A stretch of DNA of 64,000 bases from Ancylomarina salipaludis (GCF_004122035.1 NZ_SAXA01000017.1:1-64000), one strand, 5' to 3'; shown: positions 29,087-38,527, numbered from the stretch's first letter. A program made the numbers and translations. Notes: a model not told the origin generated them from the sequence alone.

Positions 29087-30028
29087 TTAATTCCACTCAA
29101 CAATTGTTCCTCTATTTTTATCCAAATAGGCTGTAGGTATTATTTTCTTTATATGTTCGCCTAATAAATTCAATAATTTATTCTTCGAATAATGTCGGGA
29201 ATAAACTAAACTAACCTCTCGTAAAGGGTGCAAATTAGTAAAAGACTTCACTTGTTTCAACTTTTCAGCCGACATATACTGAGTTGCCAGTTCTGGAATT
29301 AATGTAAATCCACCTTCCCTGTCAATAATTTTCATAAGTGTCTCCAAAGAATTACTCTCAAATTCGAAAGGCAACTCCTGATGTTGCATACTATGCATAT
29401 CACAAAGATTGATTACCTGGTTGCGGAAACAATGTCCATCTCCCAACATCCAAATTTCAGAAGTGGCAATATCCTTCACCTCAATAATCTCCTGCTTTAG
29501 TATTTCATGATCTTTATGGGCATAAATCATCATCTCTTCATAAAACAAGGGCACTTCTTTAATTTTATCATCCCGTAATGGAGTAACAAAAACGCCCACG
29601 TCCAATAAATCTTTTTTCAGTGCTGAAACAATATCATCAGAAACCATTTCTTCAACCTCGACTTTTACATCGGGGTAGTTTCTGATATAATCCCCAATAA
29701 ACATTGGTAATAAGAAAGGAGCCAAAGTCGGGATAATTCCAATTTTCAGACTTCCCTCAACTGTATCTCTGTGGTTTTTGACAATCTCATCGATCTTTTT
29801 CGACTCTCCTAATATAATACGAGCCTGCTCTATTATCTGTATGCCTACATCAGTTGGAATAATGGGTTGCTTACTTCTATCGAAAATGGTGATATCTAAA
29901 AATTCCTCCAATTTCTTAATTTGCATACTCAAAGTTGGCTGTGTAATAAAACAGCTATCTGCAGCTGTAGCAAAATGCCGATGTGTATCAACTGCTACAA
30001 TATATTCCAGTTGTGTTAATGTGACCAT
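29087..30028 (-). CDS. oxyR: Hydrogen-peroxide sensor/regulator OxyR
   Basis: A 313-residue LysR-type regulator. The N-terminal winged helix-turn-helix (about 1-60, with FITQPTLSMQIKKLEE) is followed by the effector domain. The redox pair is seen as C200 and C209 in GDGHCFRNQVINLC, which matches C199/C208 of E. coli OxyR and separates it from other LysR regulators. Oxidation by peroxide forms a disulfide and activates transcription. In Bacteroides OxyR controls dps, katB and ahpCF. A dps gene lies 6 kb away here. A divergent RNA candidate shares its promoter region. Confidence 0.95.
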   Translation of the reverse strand: MVTLTQLEYIVAVDTHRHFATAADSCFITQPTLSMQIKKLEEFLDITIFDRSKQPIIPTDVGIQIIEQARIILGESKKIDEIVKNHRDTVEGSLKIGIIPTLAPFLLPMFIGDYIRNYPDVKVEVEEMVSDDIVSALKKDLLDVGVFVTPLRDDKIKEVPLFYEEMMIYAHKDHEILKQEIIEVKDIATSEIWMLGDGHCFRNQVINLCDMHSMQHQELPFEFESNSLETLMKIIDREGGFTLIPELATQYMSAEKLKQVKSFTNLHPLREVSLVYSRHYSKNKLLNLLGEHIKKIIPTAYLDKNRGTIVEWN

Positions 30029-30062
30029 ATGGGATTATTTTGTTTTATATTGATTTTAAACA

Positions 30063-30096
30063 CAAATATAAAAATAATCTATTGCTTTATATACAA
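30063..30096 (-). promoter_or_regulatory. Candidate promoter of oxyR
   Basis: On the minus strand the -7 box is TATATTTG (30063-30070), and a TTG -33 element lies at 30094-30096 with a 23-bp spacer. The predicted start gives a leader of about 28 nt. An inverted repeat TATTG-N9-CAATA (30080-30098) overlaps the -33 element and could be an autoregulatory site. Confidence 0.5.
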
Positions 30097-30102
30097 TATT
30101 GA

Positions 30103-30134
30103 TTTGATTGATGTTTAGAACTATTCTATATTTG
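30103..30134 (+). promoter_or_regulatory. Candidate promoter of the oxyR-divergent RNA
   Basis: TTTG (30103-30106), a 20-bp spacer and TATATTTG (30127-30134) match the full Bacteroidota housekeeping promoter consensus. A short dyad TAGAA-N3-TTCTA (30116-30128) sits between the boxes and could be an operator. Confidence 0.65.
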
Positions 30135-30140
30135 TATAAA

Positions 30141-30375
30141 CTATATAAGATAAACCTATGTATCAGATACACTCTGATATTAATTATTAGTCTATCAGCT
30201 CTGTAATAACTAAAATTTAGCATTAGTTATCATATTTAAAGAGCCGAAAAAAGTCTCAGATTACAGGTTTTACTTTTTTCAAGAACAATACGACTGTTTG
30301 ATAGTTTTTTGTTATTTAAGTTTTATTAGATGTTTGGGTTAAACAGCCGGAAGGATATCCTTCCGGCTGTTTTTG
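30141..30375 (+). ncRNA. Candidate structured small RNA divergent from oxyR
   Basis: Bounded by a consensus promoter and a strong terminator hairpin, predicted length about 235 nt. It contains three perfect stem-loops: TATCAG/CTGATA (30161-30179), ATAACTAA/TTAGTTAT (30206-30230) and GAAAAAAGT/ACTTTTTTC (30246-30280). No credible CDS exists: the longest ATG frames are a 10-codon peptide (30158) and a 20-codon one (30330) that runs past the terminator. In enterobacteria the peroxide-induced small RNA oxyS is encoded next to and divergently from oxyR. The arrangement here is the same, but sequence homology cannot be claimed. A 6S-type RNA is an alternative. Confidence 0.55.
30341..30375 (+). terminator. 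Terminator of the oxyR-divergent RNA
   Basis: A perfect palindrome with arms AAACAGCCGGAAGG and CCTTCCGGCTGTTT around ATAT, followed by T residues. It is one of the strongest hairpins in the window and has no annotated gene upstream on the plus strand. Confidence 0.85.
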
Positions 30376-30523
30376 TGTGCGGAAAAAAATAACTGAACTT
30401 TAATCAACACAGCACCAACATGTTGTTTAGCAACAATGCTAAACAGCAGATTTCAGGCTTAAAAAATATACTATTTTAGCGAACGATTTTGAAATTCATA
30501 AGCTCAATATAAACTGAATAACA

Positions 30524-31840
30524 ATGCAACAAGGTATTAAAACAGTATCATTCGAAGAAGCTGCAAAGGTGATTAAATCAGGTGACAGAGTACACCTACA
30601 CTCAGTTGCACTAGCGCCACACAAATTTATCAACGCAATGTGTGAGCGTGGCCGTAATGGTGAAATCTACGATGTAACCATTCAACATATCCACACCGAA
30701 GGTCCGGCTCCATATGCTGCGACTGAGTTCGAGGGTATTTTCAACCTTGAATCTTTATTCGTTGGATCAAATGTTCGTAAACAAACTCAAGCTGGATACG
30801 CAGATTATATCCCTGTTTTCTTAAGTGAAACTCAGCAATTAATCCGCGAGGGCTATTTAAATGTAAACGTAACTGTTGTTCAGGTTAGTCCTCCGGACAA
30901 GCATGGCTATGTATCATTAGGAACTTCTGTAGATTGTTCTCGTGCAGCTGTTGAAATGGCTGACACAGTTGTGGCAATTATCAATCCAAACGTACCTCGT
31001 GCTTTTGGTGATGCCATGATGCCATTAAACTCTTTCGATATCTTCTGTGAAGATGATTCTCCACTTATCGAGCATCACAATGCACCTCTTTCTGATATTG
31101 ATATCGCTATTGGTAAAAATGTAGCAAACCTTATTCCTGACGGAGCATGTCTTCAGATGGGGATTGGTGGTATTCCGAATGCAGTATTAGCTCAGCTTGG
31201 TAACCACAAAAATCTTGGTGTTCACACTGAAATGTTTGCTGACGGCCTTCTTCCTTTGGTTGAAAGCGGTGTTGTAAACGGTATGAACAAAAAACTGGAC
31301 AAGGGTAAGATTGTAGCAGGTTTCCTAATGGGAACAAAAGAGCTTTACGATTTCGTTGACGATAACCCAGGCGTATTGATGATGGATGTTGCTTACACCA
31401 ATGGTGTTCACATTATCAAACAAAACCCTAAGGTTTGTGCAATCAACTCAGCTCTTTCTATCGACCTAACTGGTCAGGTTTGTGCTGACTCAATCGGAAC
31501 AACTCACTACTCAGGTGTAGGTGGACAGATTGACTTTACTCGTGGAGCTGCTGCTTCAGAAGGTGGTGTACCAATCATCGCAATGCCTTCAGTAACAGGT
31601 AAAGGTGTTTCTAAAATTACACCAACTCTTTTACAAGGATCAGGTGTTGTAACAACACGTAACAACATGCGTTGGTTTGCTACTGAGCACGGTTGTGTTA
31701 ACCTATTTGGTAAAACACTTCAGCAAAGAGCTAAAGCAATTATCTCGGTTGCTCACCCAGACTTTAGAGAAGAGTTAGATAGAGCTGCTTTCGAAAGATT
31801 CGGTTCTCACTACCATTTCGTAAATTCATTGGTGAAATAA
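30524..31840 (+). CDS. Acetyl-CoA hydrolase/transferase family CoA-transferase
   Basis: A 438-residue family I CoA-transferase that moves CoA between acyl groups through a glutamyl-CoA intermediate. The catalytic glutamate is E236 in GVHTEMFADG. The GIGGIPNAV glycine loop and the GVGGQIDFTRGA motif are conserved. Length and motifs resemble butyryl-CoA or 4-hydroxybutyrate:acetate CoA-transferases and also succinyl-CoA:acetate enzymes, so the acyl donor is uncertain. It starts with ATG, stands alone and ends at a bidirectional terminator. It could release acids made by the 2-oxoacid oxidoreductase pathway at 57-62 kb. Confidence 0.9.
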   Translation: MQQGIKTVSFEEAAKVIKSGDRVHLHSVALAPHKFINAMCERGRNGEIYDVTIQHIHTEGPAPYAATEFEGIFNLESLFVGSNVRKQTQAGYADYIPVFLSETQQLIREGYLNVNVTVVQVSPPDKHGYVSLGTSVDCSRAAVEMADTVVAIINPNVPRAFGDAMMPLNSFDIFCEDDSPLIEHHNAPLSDIDIAIGKNVANLIPDGACLQMGIGGIPNAVLAQLGNHKNLGVHTEMFADGLLPLVESGVVNGMNKKLDKGKIVAGFLMGTKELYDFVDDNPGVLMMDVAYTNGVHIIKQNPKVCAINSALSIDLTGQVCADSIGTTHYSGVGGQIDFTRGAAASEGGVPIIAMPSVTGKGVSKITPTLLQGSGVVTTRNNMRWFATEHGCVNLFGKTLQQRAKAIISVAHPDFREELDRAAFERFGSHYHFVNSLVK

Positions 31841-31864
31841 TTTTTTCACTGATTGCAAAATATA

Positions 31865-31894
31865 AAAGCTGCTCAAATCGAGCAGCTTTTTTTT
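31865..31894. terminator. Terminator between the CoA-transferase gene and btpA
   Basis: Arms AAAGCTGCTC and GAGCAGCTTT enclose AAATC, followed by a long T-run. The convergent neighbours can both use it. Confidence 0.9.
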
Positions 31895-31919
31895 TATCCA
31901 TTTAATTTTAAGAAACCTA

Positions 31920-32717
31920 CTAGCGGGATCTCAAAATTTCAACCCTATTCATAAATTCAGTCAAACGCTCATCCGAAATTGGATTCATCCAATAACCCTT
32001 TTCTTTAAAATGCGAACCAATGATAAAGGCATTGGCATAATGCCAATACTCAGCAATATTATCTGCGGTTATACCAGAGCCAACCAAAATCGGTTTATCA
32101 ACTGTGTCTTTCAGTGCATCAAGCTCTCGAATATCAACAGCTTTTCCGGTTGACGACCCCGTTACAATTAAACCATCACTTAGGAAAAATTCAGCAGCAT
32201 GAGCTGTTTCCACTATATCAACATCGGAGGTTATGGCATGAGAACTGTGTTTCTTTTTGATATCCGTAAATACGTTCACTTCATCTGCACCAATCATTTT
32301 TCGATAGCGCATCAATTCTCCGGCGCATGAATCTATATAGCCTTCATCAGCTACATGCCCAAAAACGAAACCTTCTGCTCGTATAAAATCCAAATTTGCA
32401 GCTTTAGCAACTGCCAGGGCCTCTTTATTGGCGCCAGCCAAAATCTGAATGCCCAAAGGCAAACTCACTGCATTTCGAATCGCTTGCGCAACAAAAGTCA
32501 TCGCAGCTGTAATTTCCGAACCAACCTGACCTTTCAGATAAGGAACATCGTGCATGTTTTCAATCATGATTGCATCCAGCTTTGCTTTTTCGTATTGCTT
32601 AGCCTCATTAACTGCCACAGCAGAAATTTCTTCTACACTTAATTTATGATTGGGTGTACCAGGCAATGCCTGAACATGAATCATTCCTATTATCAACTTC
32701 TTATCCGAAAATTGCAT
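31920..32717 (-). CDS. BtpA/SgcQ family TIM-barrel protein
   Basis: A 265-residue protein with the family start GMIHVQALPGTP and the barrel motifs MIENMHDVPY and ILVGSGITADNIAEY. The family is named for cyanobacterial BtpA, needed for stable photosystem I, and includes E. coli SgcQ. In a non-photosynthetic organism neither role is proven, and a sugar-phosphate or nucleoside substrate has been suggested only by fold. It lies 15 bp downstream of the OmpA-type lipoprotein gene on the same strand, probably as part of its transcript. Confidence 0.88.
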   Translation of the reverse strand: MQFSDKKLIIGMIHVQALPGTPNHKLSVEEISAVAVNEAKQYEKAKLDAIMIENMHDVPYLKGQVGSEITAAMTFVAQAIRNAVSLPLGIQILAGANKEALAVAKAANLDFIRAEGFVFGHVADEGYIDSCAGELMRYRKMIGADEVNVFTDIKKKHSSHAITSDVDIVETAHAAEFFLSDGLIVTGSSTGKAVDIRELDALKDTVDKPILVGSGITADNIAEYWHYANAFIIGSHFKEKGYWMNPISDERLTEFMNRVEILRSR

Positions 32718-32732
32718 TTCTCTATCTTTAAT

Positions 32733-33740
32733 TTATGACTGACCCAATATCTTGAAAAGCTCATCAAGTTTAGGCGTTAAGATAATTTCAGTACGACGGT
32801 TTTTACTTCGACCTTCAGCCGTGGCATTGGTTCCTATTGGTAAATATTTACTACGACCTGCAACCGTCATTCTTTGAGGATCGATTCCCTTATTCAGGCT
32901 TAGAATTCGAACGATAGAGGTAGCTCGTTTCACACTCAAATCCCAATTATCCTTTAAAGCTCCACTCCCTTTATAAGGTACATTATCGGTATGGCCTTCG
33001 ATCACAATATTGATATCCTTATTCTGAGACAGAACCTCAGCCAGTTGATTTAAAGCCTGAGCGCCACGCACATCTACTGTATAGCTTCCCGATTTAAAAA
33101 GAAGTTTTTCATCCATCGAAACGTAGACTTTCCCATTTCGATTCGAAATACTTAATCCCTTATTATCAAAACCCGTCAAAGCTTTCATGACTTTCGACTT
33201 AAGAGCCATTACGGCCTCATCCTTTCTGGACAGTGCCCTTTCTAATTCCCGCAAACGCTTATCGCGTTGACCTATTTCATCCTGCAAAGCTTCCAATTTC
33301 TTCATTCTGCGCTTCATATCCTGTTCCAAACGCACAAGCTCATCTTCACGAAGATTTAAATCATCCTGAGTTTTATGAATCTGATCCAATAAAGCTTTGG
33401 TCTCCCGAGCACTTCCTTTTTGTTGTTTTGCTAACTGACCGAGTAAATTTTCCTGATTCTCTTCACAACGCTTTAATTGTTCCTTGCTCTTAAGCAAACG
33501 TTCAGAACTTTCCTGATATTCTTCATCAGCTTGTTTGTATTTATCTTCTAAAACCTCAAGTCTCCCTTCTAATTCAGTATTGCTTTCTGTCAACAACCTG
33601 TTGGCATCCTTAAGCTTTTCATACTTTTCATGGTTCTCATTTGCACGCGCTTCTAAATTCTGATACTGACGTGCAGGTACACACGAAAGAAGTACACCAC
33701 TTACTGCAATAACAATCAAAAACTGCCTATTTCTCTTCAT
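32733..33740 (-). CDS. OmpA-family peptidoglycan-binding lipoprotein with long coiled coil
   Basis: A 335-residue exported protein. The signal peptide ends in lipobox LLSC with lipidated cysteine C20. Residues about 25-190 form a highly charged coiled coil. The C-terminal OmpA-like domain (about 215-325) has the peptidoglycan-binding motif IEGHTDNVPY with its conserved aspartate, and an arginine in the GRSKNRRTEI helix. It is expected to sit in the outer membrane and clamp the cell wall across the periplasm. It resembles coiled-coil OmpA/MotB-like lipoproteins common in Bacteroidota. Confidence 0.9.
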   Translation of the reverse strand: MKRNRQFLIVIAVSGVLLSCVPARQYQNLEARANENHEKYEKLKDANRLLTESNTELEGRLEVLEDKYKQADEEYQESSERLLKSKEQLKRCEENQENLLGQLAKQQKGSARETKALLDQIHKTQDDLNLREDELVRLEQDMKRRMKKLEALQDEIGQRDKRLRELERALSRKDEAVMALKSKVMKALTGFDNKGLSISNRNGKVYVSMDEKLLFKSGSYTVDVRGAQALNQLAEVLSQNKDINIVIEGHTDNVPYKGSGALKDNWDLSVKRATSIVRILSLNKGIDPQRMTVAGRSKYLPIGTNATAEGRSKNRRTEIILTPKLDELFKILGQS

Positions 33741-33931
33741 CTCTTAATTATCAATTAATTACCCAACGATTTCTTTTAAGTCATACATGAGACAATCTCA
33801 AAAACAAATATAAAGAGTCTCAAATTAGCACACAATTAATATCCCTTATAAGAATTAATGACTCTATCCTGTAACAACACTAATGTATCAAACAATAATC
33901 CTTACAATTTATAAGGTATCCAGTAATGCCT

Positions 33932-33966
33932 TTTGCAGTCTGATTGCTCAATTTTTCCTATCTTCG
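33932..33966 (+). promoter_or_regulatory. Possible promoter of dxs
   Basis: TTTG (33932-33935), a 23-bp spacer and TATCTTCG (33959-33966) match the Bacteroidota promoter with one mismatch in the -7 box. The predicted leader is about 60 nt. Confidence 0.35.
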
Positions 33967-34032
33967 TCCCCTAGACCATTTACTTAAATCTGAACAAAGA
34001 TCTTACAGCAACTGACTAAAAATTGAGTAATA

Positions 34033-35934
34033 ATGACAAAATCTGAAAAACCACTATTGGATCAAATCAACTTTCCGCCCGACCTGAAGAAGGTATCGGA
34101 AGATGATCTAATACAAGTTTGTGCAGAACTACGTCAGGAAATTATAGAACAAGTCTCCTGTAACCCAGGTCATTTTGGTGCCAGTCTGGGTGTTGTTGAA
34201 TTAAGTGTGGCTTTGCATTACGTTTTAAATACACCATACGACAATCTAATTTGGGATGTAGGGCATCAAGCCTATGGTCATAAAATTTTAACTGGTCGTA
34301 AAGATCTTTTTCATACCAATAGAAAATACAAAGGCATCAGCGGCTTTCCCAATCGTGGTGAAAGTGAATACGATGCATTTACCGTTGGACATTCATCAAC
34401 TTCAATTTCCGCAGCTCTCGGTATGGCAGTTGCTGCCCAGCTCAGCGATGATAAAGAACGAAAAACGGTCGCCGTCATTGGAGATGGTTCTATGACAGCA
34501 GGTTTGGCTTTTGAGGGCTTAAATAATGCTGCCACTAATAATGCCGATTTATTGGTGATTTTGAATGACAACAACATGGCAATCGACCCCAATGTGGGTG
34601 GTTTGAGCGAATATTTGTTGGATATTACAACATCACAAACCTATAATAAAGTAAAAAATGATGTTTGGCGATTTCTCGGAAAATTTAACCGGGTGAATCC
34701 CAACACACAAAAGCTGTTTCAAAAAGTAGAGCATGGTATTAAAACCATTCTTCTGAAACAAAGTAATTTATTTGAAGCTTTAAACTTCAGATATTTTGGC
34801 CCAGTTGATGGCCACAATGTAAATCATCTGGTTAAGGTATTGAGTGATCTTCAGAAAATCCCTGGTCCTAAGATTCTACATTGTATTACTAAAAAAGGGA
34901 AAGGATTCGAACCTGCTGAGAAAAATCAAACCTACTGGCATGCTCCGGCAAAGTTTGATGCTAACACAGGTGAAATTCTTCAAAAGAAATCCAATAATCC
35001 TCAAATTCCAAAATTTCAGGAAGTCTTTGGTCATACACTTGTAGAATTGGCTGAACAAAACGAGAAAATTGTCGGAATAACACCAGCTATGCCAACTGGT
35101 TCTTCATTAAATATCATGATGGAGAAAATGCCGGATCGAGCTTTTGATGTGGGAATTGCTGAGCAACATGCCGTTACATTTTCTGGTGGATTGGCAGCAA
35201 ATGGAAAAATCCCTTTCTGCGCCATCTATTCGTCTTTTATGCAACGGGCCTACGATCAGGTTATACACGATGTTGCCTTACAAAATGTAGATGTCGTTTT
35301 CTGTCTGGATCGAGGAGGTTTGGTTGGTGCCGATGGGGCAACCCATCATGGTGTTTACGATCTTGCCTTTTTCCGATGCATACCAAATATGACAATTTCG
35401 TCACCTCTAAACGAAGAAGAGCTCCGAAATTTAATGTACACCGCTCAATTGGGAGGCAAAGGTGCCTTTTCAATTCGTTACCCTCGCGGAACCGGCCGTG
35501 AATTAAACTGGAGGAAACCTTTCAAGGAAATTGAAGTGGGTAAAGGACAAAAACTGAAAGATGGAAAAGATCTCGCTATCCTTTCTATCGGCCCAATTGG
35601 TATGCTAGCCAGTGATGCACTGGAAGAGTTAGAAAAAGAAGGACATTCTATTGCACATTACGATATGCGTTTTCTGAAGCCTATCGATGAAGAAATACTT
35701 CACGAAGTCTTTAAAAATCATCAAAATATTATCACTCTTGAAGATGCTTGTATTACCGGTGGGCTCGGTTCTGCCGTTTTGGAATTCATGAGCGATAATC
35801 AATATGCTGCACGAATTAAACGTCTGGGCGTACCAGACAGATGGGTCGAACATGGGACTCAGGAAGAACTCTATAAAGAATGTGGATTCGACAAGGAGGG
35901 TATCAAAAAAGCCTGTTTAAAATTCCTTGAATAA
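34033..35934 (+). CDS. dxs: 1-deoxy-D-xylulose-5-phosphate synthase
   Basis: A 633-residue thiamine-diphosphate enzyme that condenses pyruvate and glyceraldehyde-3-phosphate, the first committed step of the methylerythritol phosphate route to isoprenoids. The TPP/Mg2+ motif [17 protein letters not shown] (about 155-171), the [12 protein letters not shown] motif with its catalytic glutamate (about 374-385) and the transketolase C-terminal domain are all present. It begins with ATG, has a single-gene layout and ends at a good terminator. Confidence 0.97.
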   Translation: MTKSEKPLLDQINFPPDLKKVSEDDLIQVCAELRQEIIEQVSCNPGHFGASLGVVELSVALHYVLNTPYDNLIWDVGHQAYGHKILTGRKDLFHTNRKYKGISGFPNRGESEYDAFTVGHSSTSISAALGMAVAAQLSDDKERKTVAVIGDGSMTAGLAFEGLNNAATNNADLLVILNDNNMAIDPNVGGLSEYLLDITTSQTYNKVKNDVWRFLGKFNRVNPNTQKLFQKVEHGIKTILLKQSNLFEALNFRYFGPVDGHNVNHLVKVLSDLQKIPGPKILHCITKKGKGFEPAEKNQTYWHAPAKFDANTGEILQKKSNNPQIPKFQEVFGHTLVELAEQNEKIVGITPAMPTGSSLNIMMEKMPDRAFDVGIAEQHAVTFSGGLAANGKIPFCAIYSSFMQRAYDQVIHDVALQNVDVVFCLDRGGLVGADGATHHGVYDLAFFRCIPNMTISSPLNEEELRNLMYTAQLGGKGAFSIRYPRGTGRELNWRKPFKEIEVGKGQKLKDGKDLAILSIGPIGMLASDALEELEKEGHSIAHYDMRFLKPIDEEILHEVFKNHQNIITLEDACITGGLGSAVLEFMSDNQYAARIKRLGVPDRWVEHGTQEELYKECGFDKEGIKKACLKFLE

Positions 35935-35953
35935 ATCACAATTCATAATATTT

Positions 35954-35994
35954 AAAAGCACCGTACTTCATCCATAAAGTACAGTGCTTTTTTT
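35954..35994 (+). terminator. Terminator of dxs
   Basis: AAAGCACxGTACTT pairs with AAGTACxGTGCTTT across one mismatch, followed by a T-run. It also faces the convergent dps gene. Confidence 0.85.
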
Positions 35995-36034
35995 GTATCA
36001 CTTCAAACATTAATTAAAACTTCGATCTAACTGA

Positions 36035-36502
36035 CTATCGAAGATAAGAGTTCAACATCCACAGGGTTTTCTCCGTTTCTGAGATATAGTCACTCATTAA
36101 GCTAACAGTTCCTTCATCTTCAGCATCACCTGCCAAACTTAAAATCTCTCTCTCTTTCAAAATTAAAACGGAGAAATTTTTAACGACAACTTCTATACCT
36201 TCAATTCCATTTGTAATGCCTTTGGCTTCTTTTAGCTCAGATACTTTCAAATAATCTGAAAAGGTATGCAAGGGTTCTGACTCAAGAGTTAAAATTCTTT
36301 CTGCAATTTCATCAACCTTAATAACAGCATCGTTGTATAATTCTTCAAATTTCAAGTGCAATTCAAAAAATTCCCGCCCTTTTATATTCCAGTGAAGTCC
36401 TCTTAAATTCTGATAAAACATCTGATAATTTGCCAATAAGTCGTTTAATTTTGCACTTAAGACTTTCGCTTTTTCCTGATCTATTCCGATTAAATTTTTC
36501 AT
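36035..36502 (-). CDS. dps: DNA-protection/ferritin-like protein Dps
   Basis: A 155-residue four-helix-bundle protein that forms a 12-mer storing iron and detoxifying peroxide. The ferroxidase signature is visible as HWNIKGREFFELHLKFEELYND (about 39-60), with the conserved histidine, aspartate and glutamate ligands. In Bacteroides dps is under OxyR control during oxygen exposure, and oxyR lies 6 kb away here. The 5' leader holds a GCCCGATT/AATCGGGC hairpin (36532-36557) about 30 nt before the start. Confidence 0.95.
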   Translation of the reverse strand: MKNLIGIDQEKAKVLSAKLNDLLANYQMFYQNLRGLHWNIKGREFFELHLKFEELYNDAVIKVDEIAERILTLESEPLHTFSDYLKVSELKEAKGITNGIEGIEVVVKNFSVLILKEREILSLAGDAEDEGTVSLMSDYISETEKTLWMLNSYLR

Positions 36503-36821
36503 CTTGATTTCTATTTTAATGATAGGCTATTGCCCGATTTAATTTCAACAATCGGGCTTAACTTGATTATTTCTAATTGCTTATATTAACATTACGAAGA
36601 TACAAATAAATCACACATAGATCAAATTGATTGTTTTTATATTTCCATAGATTAATACTATTCATCATTCCAAAGACTACAGACAGGGCTCTTGATATTT
36701 TATTCTGAAAAATTTATCAACTTCTTTTATTCACTTTTCAAATATCTTCTCCCGACATCGTTTCCGCTCAAATATTCTTTATTTAAGTGAGAGTAGATCA
36801 CAACGATAGAATAAAAATCAC
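36503..36821. other. Divergent gap dps/sulP
   Basis: Part of the 359-bp gap between the two genes. It holds the dps leader hairpin (arms at 36532-36539 and 36550-36557), a near-consensus minus-strand -7 box (TTTATTTG, 36603-36610) for dps, and a half-symmetric GTGA-N7-TCAC near the sulP promoter (36787-36801). No ORF is seen. Confidence 0.35.
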
Positions 36822-36829
36822 TACTTTTG
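36822..36829 (+). promoter_or_regulatory. Candidate promoter -7 box of the SulP gene
   Basis: TACTTTTG matches the Bacteroidota consensus exactly and lies 33 bp before the start codon. The -33 element is unclear. Confidence 0.5.
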
Positions 36830-36861
36830 CGCCCTTTAAAACAAAATTTTGACAAAAAAAT

Positions 36862-38514
36862 ATGGTAGAATTTTTCAAGCAGAAAGCTGCTAATTCAAAA
36901 GATGATATTCTTTCAGGTTTAACAGTGGCCTTAGCACTGGTTCCCGAAGCTGTAGCTTTTGCCTTTGTTGCAGGGGTTGATCCCTTGGTTGGTCTTTACG
37001 CGGCATTCATGATAGGATTAATCACATCTGTTTTTGGTGGACGACCAGGAATGATTTCAGGTGCAACAGGCGCCTTAGCCGTTGTAATGGTTAGCCTAGT
37101 AAGTGAAGGTAATCAAATGGGGCTTGATATGGTGGAACCCATACAAAACATGGGCTTAAATTATTTATTTGCCACTGTAATTCTAGCGGGTGTTTTTCAG
37201 TTTCTAGCGGGTGTCTTTAAATTTGGAAAATTTGTCAGACTCATTCCACACCCCGTAATGATGGGATTTGTAAATGGTTTGGCCATTGTTATTTTCATGT
37301 CGCAACTGGGGATGTTCCCTCAGCTTATAAATTGGGATGCCATTTCATTTGCAGACAACGCAATACATATCAATCGCGAATCGTTTTGGTTAGCAGATCA
37401 GGCTTTATATACTATGATTGGTTTAGTTGCTTTAACCATGTCCATCATGTATTTTCTCCCAAAAATCACAACTAAAATTCCTGCAGCTCTTATGGCTATT
37501 CTAACGGTATCAGCGATTGTTATATTCGGTGGATTAGATGTAAGCACGGTTGGATCATTCATTCGCGATGGTGGAGGTGCCGGACTTAAAGGTGGTCTAC
37601 CAACATTCCAATCTCAACTATTCCAATTGGTTCCTCTTAATTTAGAGACGATTAAATTCATCTTACCCTATGCCGCGATTATTGCAGCTATCGGATTGAT
37701 TGAGTCACTAATGACACTTAATCTTCTGGATGAAATTACAGAAAGCAGAGGAAATGGCAATCGCGAATGTATGGCTCAGGGCGCTGCCAATATCGTAACA
37801 GGTTTCTTTGGCGGTATGGGTGGCTGTGCCATGATTGGCCAATCACTTATCAACGTCAAATCCGGTGGACGTGGTCGATTATCAGGAATCATTGCTGCCT
37901 TAACACTTCTAGCATTTATATTATTCGCTTCTCCGCTTATCGAGCAAGTTCCTATTGCGGCATTGGTTGGTGTGATGTTTATGGTGGTTATCGGAACTTT
38001 TGCATGGGCCACCTTCGGAATCATCAATAAAATTCCTCGTGCCGATGCCTTCGTTATTGTTCTGGTTACAGGTCTTACCGTAATTTTCGATCTTGCAATT
38101 GCTGTATTGGCAGGCGTTATTGTATCCGCATTGGTATTTGCATGGCAGGATGCGAAACGTATTCGTGCGCGTAAATCTTTCAGAGAGGATGGAACAAAGG
38201 TATATGAAATCTGGGGCCCTCTTTTCTTTGGATCAATCACCACTTTTAATTCAAAATTCGATGTTCATAGCGATCCACAAAATGTTGAAATTGATTTTAT
38301 CGAATCCAGAGTAGCTGACCATTCGGGAATTGAAGCCATCAGTAATTTGGTTGATAAATATGAAAATGCAGGAAAAAGCATTAAATTAAAACATTTAAGT
38401 GCCGACTGTATCAAATTATTACAACGTGCTGATGCTCGTTTTGATAATGTAATTATTCGCGATATTGACGATCCGCGTTACTATGTTGTAACCGACAACG
38501 TGAAGATCGAATAA
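36862..38514 (+). CDS. SulP family inorganic anion transporter with STAS domain
   Basis: A 550-residue transporter with about twelve to fourteen membrane segments (about 15-430). The SulP opening (DDILSGLTVALALVPEAVAFAF) and the MISGATGALAVVM motif are conserved. The cytosolic C-terminal STAS domain (about 450-545) regulates transport in this family. Substrates in bacteria include sulfate, bicarbonate, fumarate and other anions, so it cannot be narrowed here. It starts with ATG and ends at tandem terminators. Confidence 0.93.
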   Translation: MVEFFKQKAANSKDDILSGLTVALALVPEAVAFAFVAGVDPLVGLYAAFMIGLITSVFGGRPGMISGATGALAVVMVSLVSEGNQMGLDMVEPIQNMGLNYLFATVILAGVFQFLAGVFKFGKFVRLIPHPVMMGFVNGLAIVIFMSQLGMFPQLINWDAISFADNAIHINRESFWLADQALYTMIGLVALTMSIMYFLPKITTKIPAALMAILTVSAIVIFGGLDVSTVGSFIRDGGGAGLKGGLPTFQSQLFQLVPLNLETIKFILPYAAIIAAIGLIESLMTLNLLDEITESRGNGNRECMAQGAANIVTGFFGGMGGCAMIGQSLINVKSGGRGRLSGIIAALTLLAFILFASPLIEQVPIAALVGVMFMVVIGTFAWATFGIINKIPRADAFVIVLVTGLTVIFDLAIAVLAGVIVSALVFAWQDAKRIRARKSFREDGTKVYEIWGPLFFGSITTFNSKFDVHSDPQNVEIDFIESRVADHSGIEAISNLVDKYENAGKSIKLKHLSADCIKLLQRADARFDNVIIRDIDDPRYYVVTDNVKIE

Positions 38515-38527
38515 AGGCTTTTTTTTT

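Noticed and set aside
30158-30392. Tiny ORFs of 10 and 20 codons inside the oxyR-divergent RNA
   Set aside because: The first overlaps a stem and has no RBS; the second runs through and past the terminator.
36787-36801. GTGA-N7-TCAC as a CRP/FNR-like site before the SulP gene
   Set aside because: The spacing is one base too long for a CRP/FNR half-site pair, and Bacteroidota sites of this type are not well defined.
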